Assembly (NCBI GenBank): GCA_964471405.1
Contig: CAYYGH010000004.1
Coordinates: forward strand, 7,033-71,032
Direction: 5' to 3'
From: J084 sp964471405
GTDB taxonomy: Bacteria; Pseudomonadota; Alphaproteobacteria; Sphingomonadales; Rhodothalassiaceae
Length of the DNA stretch: 64,000 nt
A model generated the notes under the pieces. That model was not told the origin of the DNA, did not search any database, and was given only the letters and a program-made list of their open reading frames with translations. Shown one piece after another: positions 16,800-25,406 of this stretch. The translations under genes were made by a program, and so were the position numbers. The number at the start of each line of letters is the position of its first letter. Position 1 is the first letter of the stretch.

Positions 16800-16843
16800 G
16801 GCCCGTCCTGCAATGCGGGGCGGGCCGCCTGCTTGAGGCAGGG
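16800..16843 (+). terminator. Tandem hairpins between doxX and rnpB
   Basis: First hairpin GGCCCGTCCTGC-AAT-GCGGGGCGGGCC (12-bp stem with two G-U pairs, 16800-16826), then a smaller CCTGC/GCAGG hairpin. There is no T tract, so termination of doxX is likely but not certain. The first hairpin core nearly matches the rplQ terminator. Confidence 0.5.
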
Positions 16844-16885
16844 CAGGGGGAGAATGCCTCTTTGCGGCGAGGGCGGCTTTCCGGC

Positions 16886-16914
16886 TTGCAATGGCCGTCT
16901 TTTGACGCCACATA
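16886..16914 (+). promoter_or_regulatory. Probable rnpB promoter
   Basis: TTGCAA, 17 bp, CACATA, ending 6 bases before the inferred first base of RNase P RNA at 16921. The -10 is weak but the spacing is right. Confidence 0.4.
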
Positions 16915-16920
16915 GCAGGT

Positions 16921-17313
<393 letters not shown>

Positions 17314-17697
17314 CTTTCCCCCTTCGGCCATTCCTTGGCGCTTTCTCCCCCTGCCGTCATCCCCCTTTCGTGCGAGATTCCGCACCGCACCGGCTGCATC
17401 AGGCGGTGAAAGGGCATCGGACGGGAAGGGGATGGTGCACATTTTTTTGCAATACTCTTCTTATGGGTGTTCACTTCTATCATAGAACACGTATGGCAGC
17501 ATGGCCGGTAAGATTTCATTAACGATTTGATCCCGCTTGCGCCCTTTTTGCGCTGATTCCGGGCTCTTTCCATTGAAATCCATAGGTTCCCATGATATCC
17601 CATAATATCCCATATGATGCCCATGGGTGGCGTGAGGCCGGTTGGCAGACCGGCCGGGTCCTACCCGGGGCAAGCGGGCTTGGGGCAGGAAACGCCG
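17314..17697 (+). other. Leader region of the dcw cluster
   Basis: 384 bp between rnpB and mraZ. It is AT-richer than its surroundings from about 17440 to 17620 and must contain the main dcw promoter. I see the CCCAT array described separately, but no unambiguous -35/-10 pair. A TTAA at about 17530 lacks a second half for a CtrA box. Confidence 0.6.
17579..17624 (-). promoter_or_regulatory. Putative MraZ operator: array of TGGG boxes
   Basis: Five boxes, read on the plus strand as TCCAT (17579), CCCAT (17589), CCCAT (17599), CCCAT (17609) and CCCAT (17620). The first four are exactly 10 bp apart and the last 11. On the minus strand these are ATGGG repeats with 5-bp spacers. E. coli MraZ is known to bind TGGGN direct repeats with 5-bp spacers upstream of its own gene. 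The array lies 74-119 bp before the mraZ start, so autoregulation of the dcw cluster is the natural inference. Confidence 0.72.
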
Positions 17698-18225
17698 ATG
17701 CGCTTCATTGCGAATTACACCAACAAGGTGGACCGCAAGGGACGGGTTTCCGTGCCGGCGCGGTTTCGTGGTGAGCTCCAGGCTTCGCGCTTTCCGGGCA
17801 TCGTCGTCTATGAATCCTTCAAGCTGCCCTGTCTGGAGGGCAGTGCGCGGGAATACATCGATGCCCTTGCCGACCGTCTGAGCAGCGATTTCGGCGCATT
17901 CGATGACGAAAAGGAGGCGCTTGCGGCTGCCATTTTGGGAGCGGCCTTTGATCTGCCCTTCGATTCCGAGGGGCGGATTCTGCTGCCCCAACCGCTGCTC
18001 GATTTTGCGGGCATTACCGACCAGGCCGTTTTTGTGGGCGTCGGTGAGAAGTTTCTGATCTGGGCCCCCGAGGCCTGGGAGCGGTATCGCGACGAGCAGC
18101 GTCAGAAAGCGCGCGCAGCAGCCATGCGGCTGGGAGCACTCGGCCGGCTGGAGGCGTCCTCTTCCGCTCCCTCCGCGGCCGACGGGCCGAACGGCAGTGG
18201 GCAGGCCGAGGGGGGATCTTCATGA
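17698..18225 (+). CDS. mraZ: Transcriptional regulator MraZ
   Basis: DNA-binding regulator of the dcw cluster with two AbrB-like half domains. The 175-aa product shows the repeated DxxxR motif, D12-R16 (VDRKGRVSVPARF) and D89-R93 (FDSEGRILLP). Start ATG 17698 (MRFIANYTNKVD) has GGCAGGA upstream; an in-frame ATG at 17614 lies inside the operator array and is unlikely. The Ser/Ala/Gly-rich C-terminus is variable. rsmH begins 28 bp downstream. Confidence 0.93.
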   Translation: MRFIANYTNKVDRKGRVSVPARFRGELQASRFPGIVVYESFKLPCLEGSAREYIDALADRLSSDFGAFDDEKEALAAAILGAAFDLPFDSEGRILLPQPLLDFAGITDQAVFVGVGEKFLIWAPEAWERYRDEQRQKARAAAMRLGALGRLEASSSAPSAADGPNGSGQAEGGSS

Positions 18226-18253
18226 TCATCGTCGTCAGAGAGGACCGGGCGGC

Positions 18254-19276
18254 ATGGACGAGGACGGGCATCACGATGACGGGAATGGCGGGCTCGGGCA
18301 TCGGCCGGTCATGCTTGATGAAGTGTGCCGATTCGCGGCGCCGCGTCCGGGTGAAATCATCGTGGATGCCACCTTTGGCGGCGGGGGCTATTCCCGTGCG
18401 TTTCTTGAGGCCGGTGCGCATGTGCTCGCGTTGGACCGCGACCCCCAGGCGATCGCGCGCGGAGCGGCGCTTGTGGAGGCTTATGGGAATGACCGCCTGC
18501 GTCTCGTGCAGGCCCGTTTTTCGCAATTGGAGGCGGTCCTGGCGGAGTCCGGCATGGAGCAGGTGGATGCCGTGGTCTTCGATCTTGGCGTCTCATCCTT
18601 CCAGCTGGATGAAGCCGCGCGGGGATTTTCCTTCCGCAGAGAGGGCCCGCTGGACATGCGCATGGACAGGGACGGTGGCATGAGCGCGGCCGAGATCGTC
18701 AATCGTTTTGACGAAAAGCGTCTTGCTCTGCTGTTGAAGACGCTGGGAGAGGAGCCGGCTGCGCGGCGGATCGCCCGGGCCATCGTGACCGCGCGCAAGA
18801 AGGCGCCGATCACCACGACGCAGGCGCTGGCCCGCATCATTGAGCGCGCCGTCGGCTCCCGACCCCATCAGCGCATCCATCCGGCCACCCGCAGCTTCCA
18901 GGCGCTGCGCATTGCGGTCAATCGCGAACTGTCCGAGCTGGCGGCCGGCCTGAGCGCGGCAGAGCGGGTCCTCAAGCCCGGCGGGCGCCTGGTGGTGGTG
19001 GCCTTTCACTCGCTGGAGGATCGCATCGTCAAGCAGTTTCTGCGCGCCCGTTCGCAGGAAACCGGCCGGCTGCTGCCGCATGAGGAACGCGCCGGATCGG
19101 TGCCGGCGCCCAGCTTCCGGTTGCTGACGCGCAAGGCGGTGCGGCCGGGAGAAGAGGAGGTCCGGACCAATCCGCGGGCGCGCTCGGCGCGACTGCGTGC
19201 GGCCGTGCGTCGACAGGCGCCAGCCTGGCCCGAACGCGCCGGTATTGCGGCGCGCGCGCTGCCCGATTTTGCGTGA
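18254..19276 (+). CDS. rsmH: 16S rRNA (cytosine-1402-N4)-methyltransferase RsmH
   Basis: SAM-dependent enzyme that N4-methylates C1402 in the ribosomal P site (formerly MraW). The 340-aa product has HRPVMLDEV, the SAM motif DATFGGGGYSRAFLE, FDLGVSSFQLD, HPATRSFQALRIAVN and VVAFHSLEDRIVK, all family landmarks. Start ATG 18254 is preceded by AGAGAGGACC; the longer frame overlapping mraZ is not needed. Confidence 0.95.
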   Translation: MDEDGHHDDGNGGLGHRPVMLDEVCRFAAPRPGEIIVDATFGGGGYSRAFLEAGAHVLALDRDPQAIARGAALVEAYGNDRLRLVQARFSQLEAVLAESGMEQVDAVVFDLGVSSFQLDEAARGFSFRREGPLDMRMDRDGGMSAAEIVNRFDEKRLALLLKTLGEEPAARRIARAIVTARKKAPITTTQALARIIERAVGSRPHQRIHPATRSFQALRIAVNRELSELAAGLSAAERVLKPGGRLVVVAFHSLEDRIVKQFLRARSQETGRLLPHEERAGSVPAPSFRLLTRKAVRPGEEEVRTNPRARSARLRAAVRRQAPAWPERAGIAARALPDFA

Positions 19277-19291
19277 CGGATTGCAGGAGGA

Positions 19292-19651
19292 ATGGCTGAC
19301 ATGTGGCGTCGCTTGATTTCGCTGTTTTTGGCCGGGCTCGTGATTGCTGCCGGGATCAGCCTCTATCTGCTGGCTCATCGCGTGGATGAGCGGCGTGCCC
19401 GTATTGCGGCCCTTCATGCCGAAATCGCCCGGGAGCAGGCCAACATTCGCATTCTTGAGGCTGAGTGGGCATATCTGACAAGCCCCGAGCGCATTCGCAT
19501 GGACGCCGAACGCTATCTTGCCCTGCGACCGCCGCGCATGAGCCAGCAGATCGGCGATCTTCGCAGTCTGCCCGAAGCATCCGATGGCCCGGCCCTGGCG
19601 GCACGGGCTGCCGTCCCTGTCGGTCAGCTGTCTGAAAGAGGGCTTGAGTGA
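19292..19651 (+). CDS. ftsL: Cell division protein FtsL
   Basis: Small bitopic divisome protein that forms a complex with FtsB and FtsQ. The 119-aa product has a short cytoplasmic start, one transmembrane helix (about 8-27) and a coiled-coil with heptad pattern (VDERRARIAALHAEIAREQ), followed by the LTSPERIRMDAERYLAL motif. AGGAGGA precedes the ATG. It overlaps the GTG of ftsI by 4 bases. Sequence is weakly conserved in the family; position and topology carry the call. Confidence 0.92.
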   Translation: MADMWRRLISLFLAGLVIAAGISLYLLAHRVDERRARIAALHAEIAREQANIRILEAEWAYLTSPERIRMDAERYLALRPPRMSQQIGDLRSLPEASDGPALAARAAVPVGQLSERGLE

Positions 19652-21354
19652 ATGGGGTGAGACGATCTCAGAACCCGCCGATCTGGGCGCCACAGCGGGA
19701 ATTGTGGCGTGCGCGGCTGTTTCTGGTGGCCGTGCTCTTTCTTTTGGGGTTCGGCGGCCTTGCCTTGCGCGCCTTCACGCTGGCGGTCGCCGAGGCTCCG
19801 CATTTGACCAGTGAGGCCCGGGCGGCCGCCTCGGCCGGGCGGGAAGGCGACCAGCATCCCCGCCGTCGTGCGCTGCGGGACCGGCACGGCCGTCTGTTGG
19901 CGGTCAATCTGCCGGTGCAATCATTGTATGCCGATCCCCGACGCCTGCTCGATCCGCCAGCCGAAGTCGCCGCACGGCTGGCCGCCATCCTGCCGGATAT
20001 TGATCGCAGGCAGATCACGGCCCGGCTGTCCAGCGACCGACGCTTCGTCTGGGTCAAGCGCTTCCTGACGCCGGATGAGGTCCGCGCCGTGCTTGATCTC
20101 GGCATTCCCGGTCTCGGCCTCATGAAGGAAGAGCGGCGTGTCTATCCATTGGGTCCGCTGTTTGCCCATGCGGTCGGATTCACCGATGCGGACGGGCGGG
20201 GACTCATGGGTGCCGAACGGGCCCTGGATCGGCGGCTTGCCGCACAAGGGGGAGAGAAAGGCGAGGCGGTCTATCTGTCTTTTGACGTGACGGTCCAGGA
20301 GGCGCTGCGGGAAAGCCTTGATGCTGCCCGGACCCGCTTTTCCGCAAAGGCGGCGGCCGGGCTTGTGATGGACCTCGACAGCCGGGGGCTGCTCGCCCTC
20401 GTCTCCCTTCCCGATTTCGACCCCAATCATCCCGGCAGCGCTCCCCCCGAGGCGCTGTTCAATCGCGTCACCCAGGGCGTGTTCGAGCTGGGATCCGTCT
20501 TCAAGATCTTCACCCTGGCGGCGGCCCTGGAAAGGGGGATCGCGCCGGACACCCGCTTTGATGTGCGCAAACCGGTTGTGGTGCCCGGCGGTTTCCGGAT
20601 TCATGATGATCATCCGCTCAAGCGGCCGGTGAGCCTCATCGAGGCCTTCGCCCATTCCTCCAATATCGCCTTCGCCCAGCTGGCCGAGCGCCTGGGCGAC
20701 GAAGGACTCCAGACGGCTTTCCGCCGGTTCGGCCTGCTGGACCCGATGCCTGCTCCCTATCGCGAAACGGCGACGCCTCTGGTGCCGGCCCGCTGGCGGC
20801 ACGCCAATACCTTGACCGCCGCCTTCGGCCACGGGATTGCCGTCTCGCCCCTGCAGCTGGCCACATCCGTCGCCGCTGTCGCCGGTGACGGTTTCCTTCG
20901 TCCTGCCACAGTTCTGCGCGATGACCGGACTGAGGGCCCGCGCGTGCTCGCCGATTCAACAGTGCGCAGGCTGCGGGCGGCGATGCGTCTTGTCGTGCTG
21001 CGCGGCACGGGAAGACAGGCGGCGGTGTCGGGGCTGCAGCTTGCCGGCAAGACGGGCACGGCCGAGAAGGTGATCGATGGCGTCTATCATCCTGATCGGC
21101 TTCTTTCGAGTTTCGTGGCGCTGCTGCCGGCTGCGCAGCCGCGCTACCTCATCTTCGTGATGCTGGACGAGCCGCAGGGGACCGCCGAGACGGCCGGTTT
21201 TGCCACTGCCGGATGGACGGCCGCCCCCACCGCTGCCCGTGTGGCCGAACGGATCGCGCCGACGCTCGGCCTTCTCCCCCGACGGGCGGAGGAAGAGGAA
21301 GATGCAATGGTGCGCCGCTTTTCCCGGCTGATCACCGAGGAGGCGGCGGGATGA
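19648..21354 (+). CDS. ftsI: Septal peptidoglycan transpeptidase FtsI (PBP3)
   Basis: Class B penicillin-binding protein that crosslinks septal peptidoglycan with FtsW. The 568-aa product has one N-terminal transmembrane helix (about 22-45), a pedestal domain with RDRHGRLLAVN, and a transpeptidase domain with nucleophile S283 (SVFK), SSN at 337-339 and KTG at 468-470. Start GTG 19648 overlaps the ftsL stop; GTG 19657 is possible. Its TGA overlaps the murE start. Confidence 0.95.
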   Translation: MNGVRRSQNPPIWAPQRELWRARLFLVAVLFLLGFGGLALRAFTLAVAEAPHLTSEARAAASAGREGDQHPRRRALRDRHGRLLAVNLPVQSLYADPRRLLDPPAEVAARLAAILPDIDRRQITARLSSDRRFVWVKRFLTPDEVRAVLDLGIPGLGLMKEERRVYPLGPLFAHAVGFTDADGRGLMGAERALDRRLAAQGGEKGEAVYLSFDVTVQEALRESLDAARTRFSAKAAAGLVMDLDSRGLLALVSLPDFDPNHPGSAPPEALFNRVTQGVFELGSVFKIFTLAAALERGIAPDTRFDVRKPVVVPGGFRIHDDHPLKRPVSLIEAFAHSSNIAFAQLAERLGDEGLQTAFRRFGLLDPMPAPYRETATPLVPARWRHANTLTAAFGHGIAVSPLQLATSVAAVAGDGFLRPATVLRDDRTEGPRVLADSTVRRLRAAMRLVVLRGTGRQAAVSGLQLAGKTGTAEKVIDGVYHPDRLLSSFVALLPAAQPRYLIFVMLDEPQGTAETAGFATAGWTAAPTAARVAERIAPTLGLLPRRAEEEEDAMVRRFSRLITEEAAG

Positions 21355-22880
21355 TGGGAATCGCGATGGCGGCAGGCGAAGGCATGCCGACAGGCCGCAA
21401 CAGGCCGGGACCGGAAGGGGGGCGGGCCAGGCGCCTTTCCCAGCTGCTGGGGCTGGTGGAGGCGCCGGATGTCTGGATCACCGGCCTTGCGCTTGACAGC
21501 CGCACCGTCAGGCCGGGCGACCTCTTCGCCGCCCTGCCCGGCAGCCGCCATGATGGGGCCGCTTTCATCGATCAGGCGATCGCGCAGGGTGCGGCAGCGG
21601 TTCTGGCGGCCGAGCGGGCCGTCGATCCCGCCCGCTATTCCGTGCCGGTCGTCACCGTTGCCGATCCGCACCGCACATTGGCCGAGATCGCGGCCCGTTT
21701 CTTCGGCACGCAACCCGAGCATGTCGTGGCGGTTACCGGCACCAATGGCAAGAGCTCGGTGGTGGAGTTTCTGCGTCAGCTCTGGGACAGGCGGGGACTG
21801 GCCGCCGCCAGCATTGGCACGCTGGGCGTGCGTGGCCTTGGCGCGAATCTGGCGACAACCGGTCTTACCTCTCCTGACCCCATCACTCTGCATCGCCTGC
21901 TGGCCGCCTTGACGGAGGAGGGGTGCACCCACGCAGCGATCGAAGCCTCAAGTCATGGCCTCATCCAGAAGCGGCTGGATGCGGTGCGCCTGGCTGCTGC
22001 GGCCTTCACCAATCTGACCCGTGACCATCTCGACTATCACCGCACCATGGAAGCCTATTTCTACGCCAAGGCGCGGCTGTTCGGAGAACTGCTGCCGCCG
22101 CGGGCGCCGGCGGTGATCGTTGTCGATGACGAGTGGGGGCGCGAGATGGAGATGCTGGCCTGGGGGCGCGGCCTGCGCGTGCTCTCGATCGGGGAGCGGG
22201 CGGCCGACTGGCGGATTGTCGAATGGGAGCCTCTGGCTTCCGGCCAGCGGGCGCAGATCCAGATCGCGGGGGGTGACGTCCACGAGCTGACCTTGCCGCT
22301 CGTCGGGCGCTTCCAGCTCAAGAACGCCCTTGTGGCGGCGGGACTGCTGCATCTGGGATGCGGGGTTGCGGCGGAAGAGGCGTTCGCGCTTCTGGCCGGG
22401 CTTGCACCGGTGCCCGGCCGGCTGGAGTATCTGGGCCGGACACCGGCAGGCGGCGATGTCTATCTCGACTATGCGCATACGCCTGCCGGCCTTAAAGCCG
22501 TGCTCACGGCGCTCCGCCCTCATGCGCGGGCGCGCCTGATGGTGGTCTTCGGCTGCGGAGGAGATCGCGATCCCGGCAAGCGCGAGATGATGGGAGCGAT
22601 TGCGGCGCGCTGCGCCGATCATGTGATCGTGACCGATGACAACCCGCGCACCGAAGATCCGGCCGCGATCCGGCGCATGGTGTTGGCCGGGTGCCCCGGA
22701 GCCCGGGAAATCGGGGATCGTGCGGAAGCCATTCGCACGGCGCTGGCCATGCTGGAAGCGGGTGATGTGCTGGTGGTGACGGGCAAGGGTCACGAAACCG
22801 GCCAGATCGTGGGTGAGGAGGTGCTGCCGTTCAGCGATGCGGCAGTGGTTGCCGACTGGTTGGCGGAACGGGAGGACTGA
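21351..22880 (+). CDS. murE: UDP-MurNAc-tripeptide ligase MurE
   Basis: Adds the third stem amino acid to UDP-MurNAc-L-Ala-D-Glu. The 509-aa product has the ATP motif TGTNGKSSV, EASSHGL, LTRDHLDYHRTM and VFGCGGDRD. The DNPR motif near the C-terminal third is the one associated with meso-diaminopimelate as substrate. Start ATG 21351 overlaps the ftsI stop (ATGA). murF, usually next, is absent: mraY follows after 2 bp. Confidence 0.95.
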   Translation: MMGIAMAAGEGMPTGRNRPGPEGGRARRLSQLLGLVEAPDVWITGLALDSRTVRPGDLFAALPGSRHDGAAFIDQAIAQGAAAVLAAERAVDPARYSVPVVTVADPHRTLAEIAARFFGTQPEHVVAVTGTNGKSSVVEFLRQLWDRRGLAAASIGTLGVRGLGANLATTGLTSPDPITLHRLLAALTEEGCTHAAIEASSHGLIQKRLDAVRLAAAAFTNLTRDHLDYHRTMEAYFYAKARLFGELLPPRAPAVIVVDDEWGREMEMLAWGRGLRVLSIGERAADWRIVEWEPLASGQRAQIQIAGGDVHELTLPLVGRFQLKNALVAAGLLHLGCGVAAEEAFALLAGLAPVPGRLEYLGRTPAGGDVYLDYAHTPAGLKAVLTALRPHARARLMVVFGCGGDRDPGKREMMGAIAARCADHVIVTDDNPRTEDPAAIRRMVLAGCPGAREIGDRAEAIRTALAMLEAGDVLVVTGKGHETGQIVGEEVLPFSDAAVVADWLAERED

Positions 22881-22882
22881 GG

Positions 22883-23959
22883 ATGCTCTATCACCTTCTG
22901 CGCCCGCTGGCCGATGACTTCATCCTCTTCAATCTCGTGCGCTATCTGACATTTCGCACAGGAGCGGCGCTGCTGACGGCGCTGTTTCTTTCCTTTCTCG
23001 TCGGTCCCCCCTTGATCCGGTGGCTGAAGCGGCGTCAGGCCAACGGCCAGCCCATCCGGGCGGATGGGCCTGCGCAGCACCTGATCACCAAGGCCGGCAC
23101 ACCGACGATGGGGGGATTGATGATTCTGATTGCGCTCACCGTCTCCACGCTGCTGTGGATCGATCTGGCGAATCCCTATGTGTGGGTGGTGCTGGGCGTG
23201 ACGCTCACCTTCGGTCTCATCGGCTTTGTCGATGATTACCTCAAGGTGGCCCGCCGCAATCCCCGGGGCGTGCCGGGCAGTATCAAGCTGGCCGGCGAGA
23301 CGGTGGTGGCGGTCGTGGCCGCCGTCATGCTTGCGCGGCTTCACGGGCCTACCCTGGCCGTGCCCTTCTTCAAGGAGGTGATGTTCGACCTGGGAGCCTT
23401 CTATCCCGCCTTTGCGGTTCTCGTGATCGCGGGCACGGCCAATGCCGTCAATCTCACCGATGGCCTGGACGGGCTGGCGACGATGCCGGCAATCATTGCG
23501 GCCGGAGCGCTCGGCTTTATCACCTATGTGGTGGGCAATGCCATCTATGCCGAGTATTTGCAGATCCCCTTCGTGCGCGGAGCCGGGGAACTGGCCGTAT
23601 TCTGCGGGGCCCTCATCGGTGCCGGTCTCGGCTTTCTCTGGTACAACGCGCCACCGGCGGCCGTCTTCATGGGCGACACCGGTTCGCTGGCCATCGGTGG
23701 CGCGCTGGGCGCGGTCGCGATGGTGGCCAAGCAGGAGCTGGTGCTGATCATCATCGGTGGTCTGTTCGTGCTCGAGACGGTCTCGGTCATTGTTCAGGTG
23801 GTCTCCTACAAATTGACCGGCCGGCGGGTTTTTCGCATGGCCCCGCTTCACCATCATTTCGAGCACAAGGGCTGGTCCGAACCCACGATCGTGATCCGCT
23901 TCTGGATCATCTCGCTGGTGCTGGCCCTGATCGGGCTGGCGACGTTGAAGCTGAGGTGA
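22883..23959 (+). CDS. mraY: Phospho-MurNAc-pentapeptide transferase MraY
   Basis: Integral membrane enzyme that makes lipid I from UDP-MurNAc-pentapeptide and undecaprenyl phosphate. The 358-aa product has about ten transmembrane helices, KAGTPTMGG, the FVDDYLKV aspartates, NLTDGLDGLA and the HHHFEHKGWSE loop, all active-site signatures. The length is normal. The start is 2 bp after murE and 4 bp separate it from murD. Confidence 0.96.
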   Translation: MLYHLLRPLADDFILFNLVRYLTFRTGAALLTALFLSFLVGPPLIRWLKRRQANGQPIRADGPAQHLITKAGTPTMGGLMILIALTVSTLLWIDLANPYVWVVLGVTLTFGLIGFVDDYLKVARRNPRGVPGSIKLAGETVVAVVAAVMLARLHGPTLAVPFFKEVMFDLGAFYPAFAVLVIAGTANAVNLTDGLDGLATMPAIIAAGALGFITYVVGNAIYAEYLQIPFVRGAGELAVFCGALIGAGLGFLWYNAPPAAVFMGDTGSLAIGGALGAVAMVAKQELVLIIIGGLFVLETVSVIVQVVSYKLTGRRVFRMAPLHHHFEHKGWSEPTIVIRFWIISLVLALIGLATLKLR

Positions 23960-23963
23960 CGGG

Positions 23964-25406
23964 ATGATGGCGGCGGCCGTGAAATGCGCCGATAACGGAT
24001 CTCGGGAATGGCTTCCCCTGCCCCGGTTTGCGCGCCCGATCGGCATTGTGGGGCTGGCCCGCACGGGAGCGGCGGCACGAGCGGCGCTTCTGGCGGCTGG
24101 CAACCGCCTGCTCGTGCATGATGATCGCGCGGAAGCCATGAGAAACATCCCGCCGGGCGAGAGACTGCAACCTCGGGCCGTTGCGGGTCTGGATCGGCTG
24201 CTGGTCTCGCCCGGTGTTCCCATTCATGGCCGAAGCACCCATCCGCTCGTGGCCGCTGCGCGGGCGGCGGGCGTGCCGATCATCGGTGATCTCGACCTGT
24301 TTTGCCTGGCCACCTCCCGGCTGCCGGCCCATCATCTTGTCGGGATCACGGGCACGAACGGCAAGTCCACCACCACGGCCCTGCTTGCCCATATTGTCGC
24401 CACGGCCGGCCGGGCGAGTGTGGCCGCCGGCAACATCGGGCGACCGATTCTGGCGCTTGAGCCGCTCAGGCCCGGCGGCGTCTATGTGTTCGAGCTGTCT
24501 TCCTTTCAGCTCGATCTGACCGGGCGTGAGGCGGCACTCGATGTCGCCGTGCTGCTCAACATCACGCCGGATCATCTGGATCGGCATGGCGACATGAGCG
24601 CCTATGTGGCCGCCAAACGTCGCATTGTGGACCTCGCCCGGCGGCGGAGAGGACGGATCGTGCTGTCGCTGGAAAGCGCCGTGACCCGTCATCTTCATGA
24701 GGAGCTGGCTGGTGAGGATGTGCTGGCGATCGGCATCGCCTCCGATCGGCCGGTCGCCGTGTCGGTCACGCAGGAGGGACGTCTGCTGGACCACGCCTTT
24801 GAAGGGGGACGCGAAATCGGCACGCTTGCCCCCCTCCTGCGGCTTCAGGGACGCCACAATTGGGAGAATGCGGCAGCCGCCTATGCGGCAGCCCGCCTTG
24901 TGGGACTGAGTGCCGAGCAGGCCTGGGCCGGTCTGGTTTCCTTTCCCGGGCTCGCCCATCGCCAGGAGCTGGTTGCCCGGATCGCAGGGGTTGCCTTTGT
25001 CAATGATTCGAAGGCCACAAATCTTGAAGCGGCCGCCCGCGCCCTTGCGGCCTTCCGGCGTGTGCACTGGCTGGCAGGAGGGCGAGCGAAATCGGCCGAC
25101 CTTACCCCGGTGCTGCCCTATCTGGATCATGTGCGGGCGGCCTGGCTGTTCGGAGAATGTGCCCCTCTGTTCGCCGAAGCGCTGGGTGCCCGCCTGCCGA
25201 GCCGGCAATTCGCAAGCCTCGCCGAGGCTCTGGAAGCGGCAGCGGCAGCGGCCGAACCGGGTGATGTGGTGCTCCTGTCACCGGGAGCCGCTTCCTTCGA
25301 TCAGTATCGCGATTTCGAGGAGCGCGGCGAGGATTTCCGCCGGCTGGTCCTGGCTCTGGCGGGCCGCCGGAAGGAGAGGCCGGAAAGCGAGGAGAAGGGA
25401 GCATGA
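23964..25406 (+). CDS. murD: UDP-MurNAc-L-Ala-D-Glu ligase MurD
   Basis: Adds D-glutamate to UDP-MurNAc-L-alanine. The 480-aa product has an N-terminal Rossmann-like domain (IGIVGLARTGAA), the ATP motif GITGTNGKSTTTAL, FELSSFQLD, NITPDHLDRHG and NDSKATN, as in the family. GAGGTGACGGG sits right before the ATG. It overlaps ftsW by 4 bases (ATGA). Confidence 0.95.
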   Translation: MMAAAVKCADNGSREWLPLPRFARPIGIVGLARTGAAARAALLAAGNRLLVHDDRAEAMRNIPPGERLQPRAVAGLDRLLVSPGVPIHGRSTHPLVAAARAAGVPIIGDLDLFCLATSRLPAHHLVGITGTNGKSTTTALLAHIVATAGRASVAAGNIGRPILALEPLRPGGVYVFELSSFQLDLTGREAALDVAVLLNITPDHLDRHGDMSAYVAAKRRIVDLARRRRGRIVLSLESAVTRHLHEELAGEDVLAIGIASDRPVAVSVTQEGRLLDHAFEGGREIGTLAPLLRLQGRHNWENAAAAYAAARLVGLSAEQAWAGLVSFPGLAHRQELVARIAGVAFVNDSKATNLEAAARALAAFRRVHWLAGGRAKSADLTPVLPYLDHVRAAWLFGECAPLFAEALGARLPSRQFASLAEALEAAAAAAEPGDVVLLSPGAASFDQYRDFEERGEDFRRLVLALAGRRKERPESEEKGA

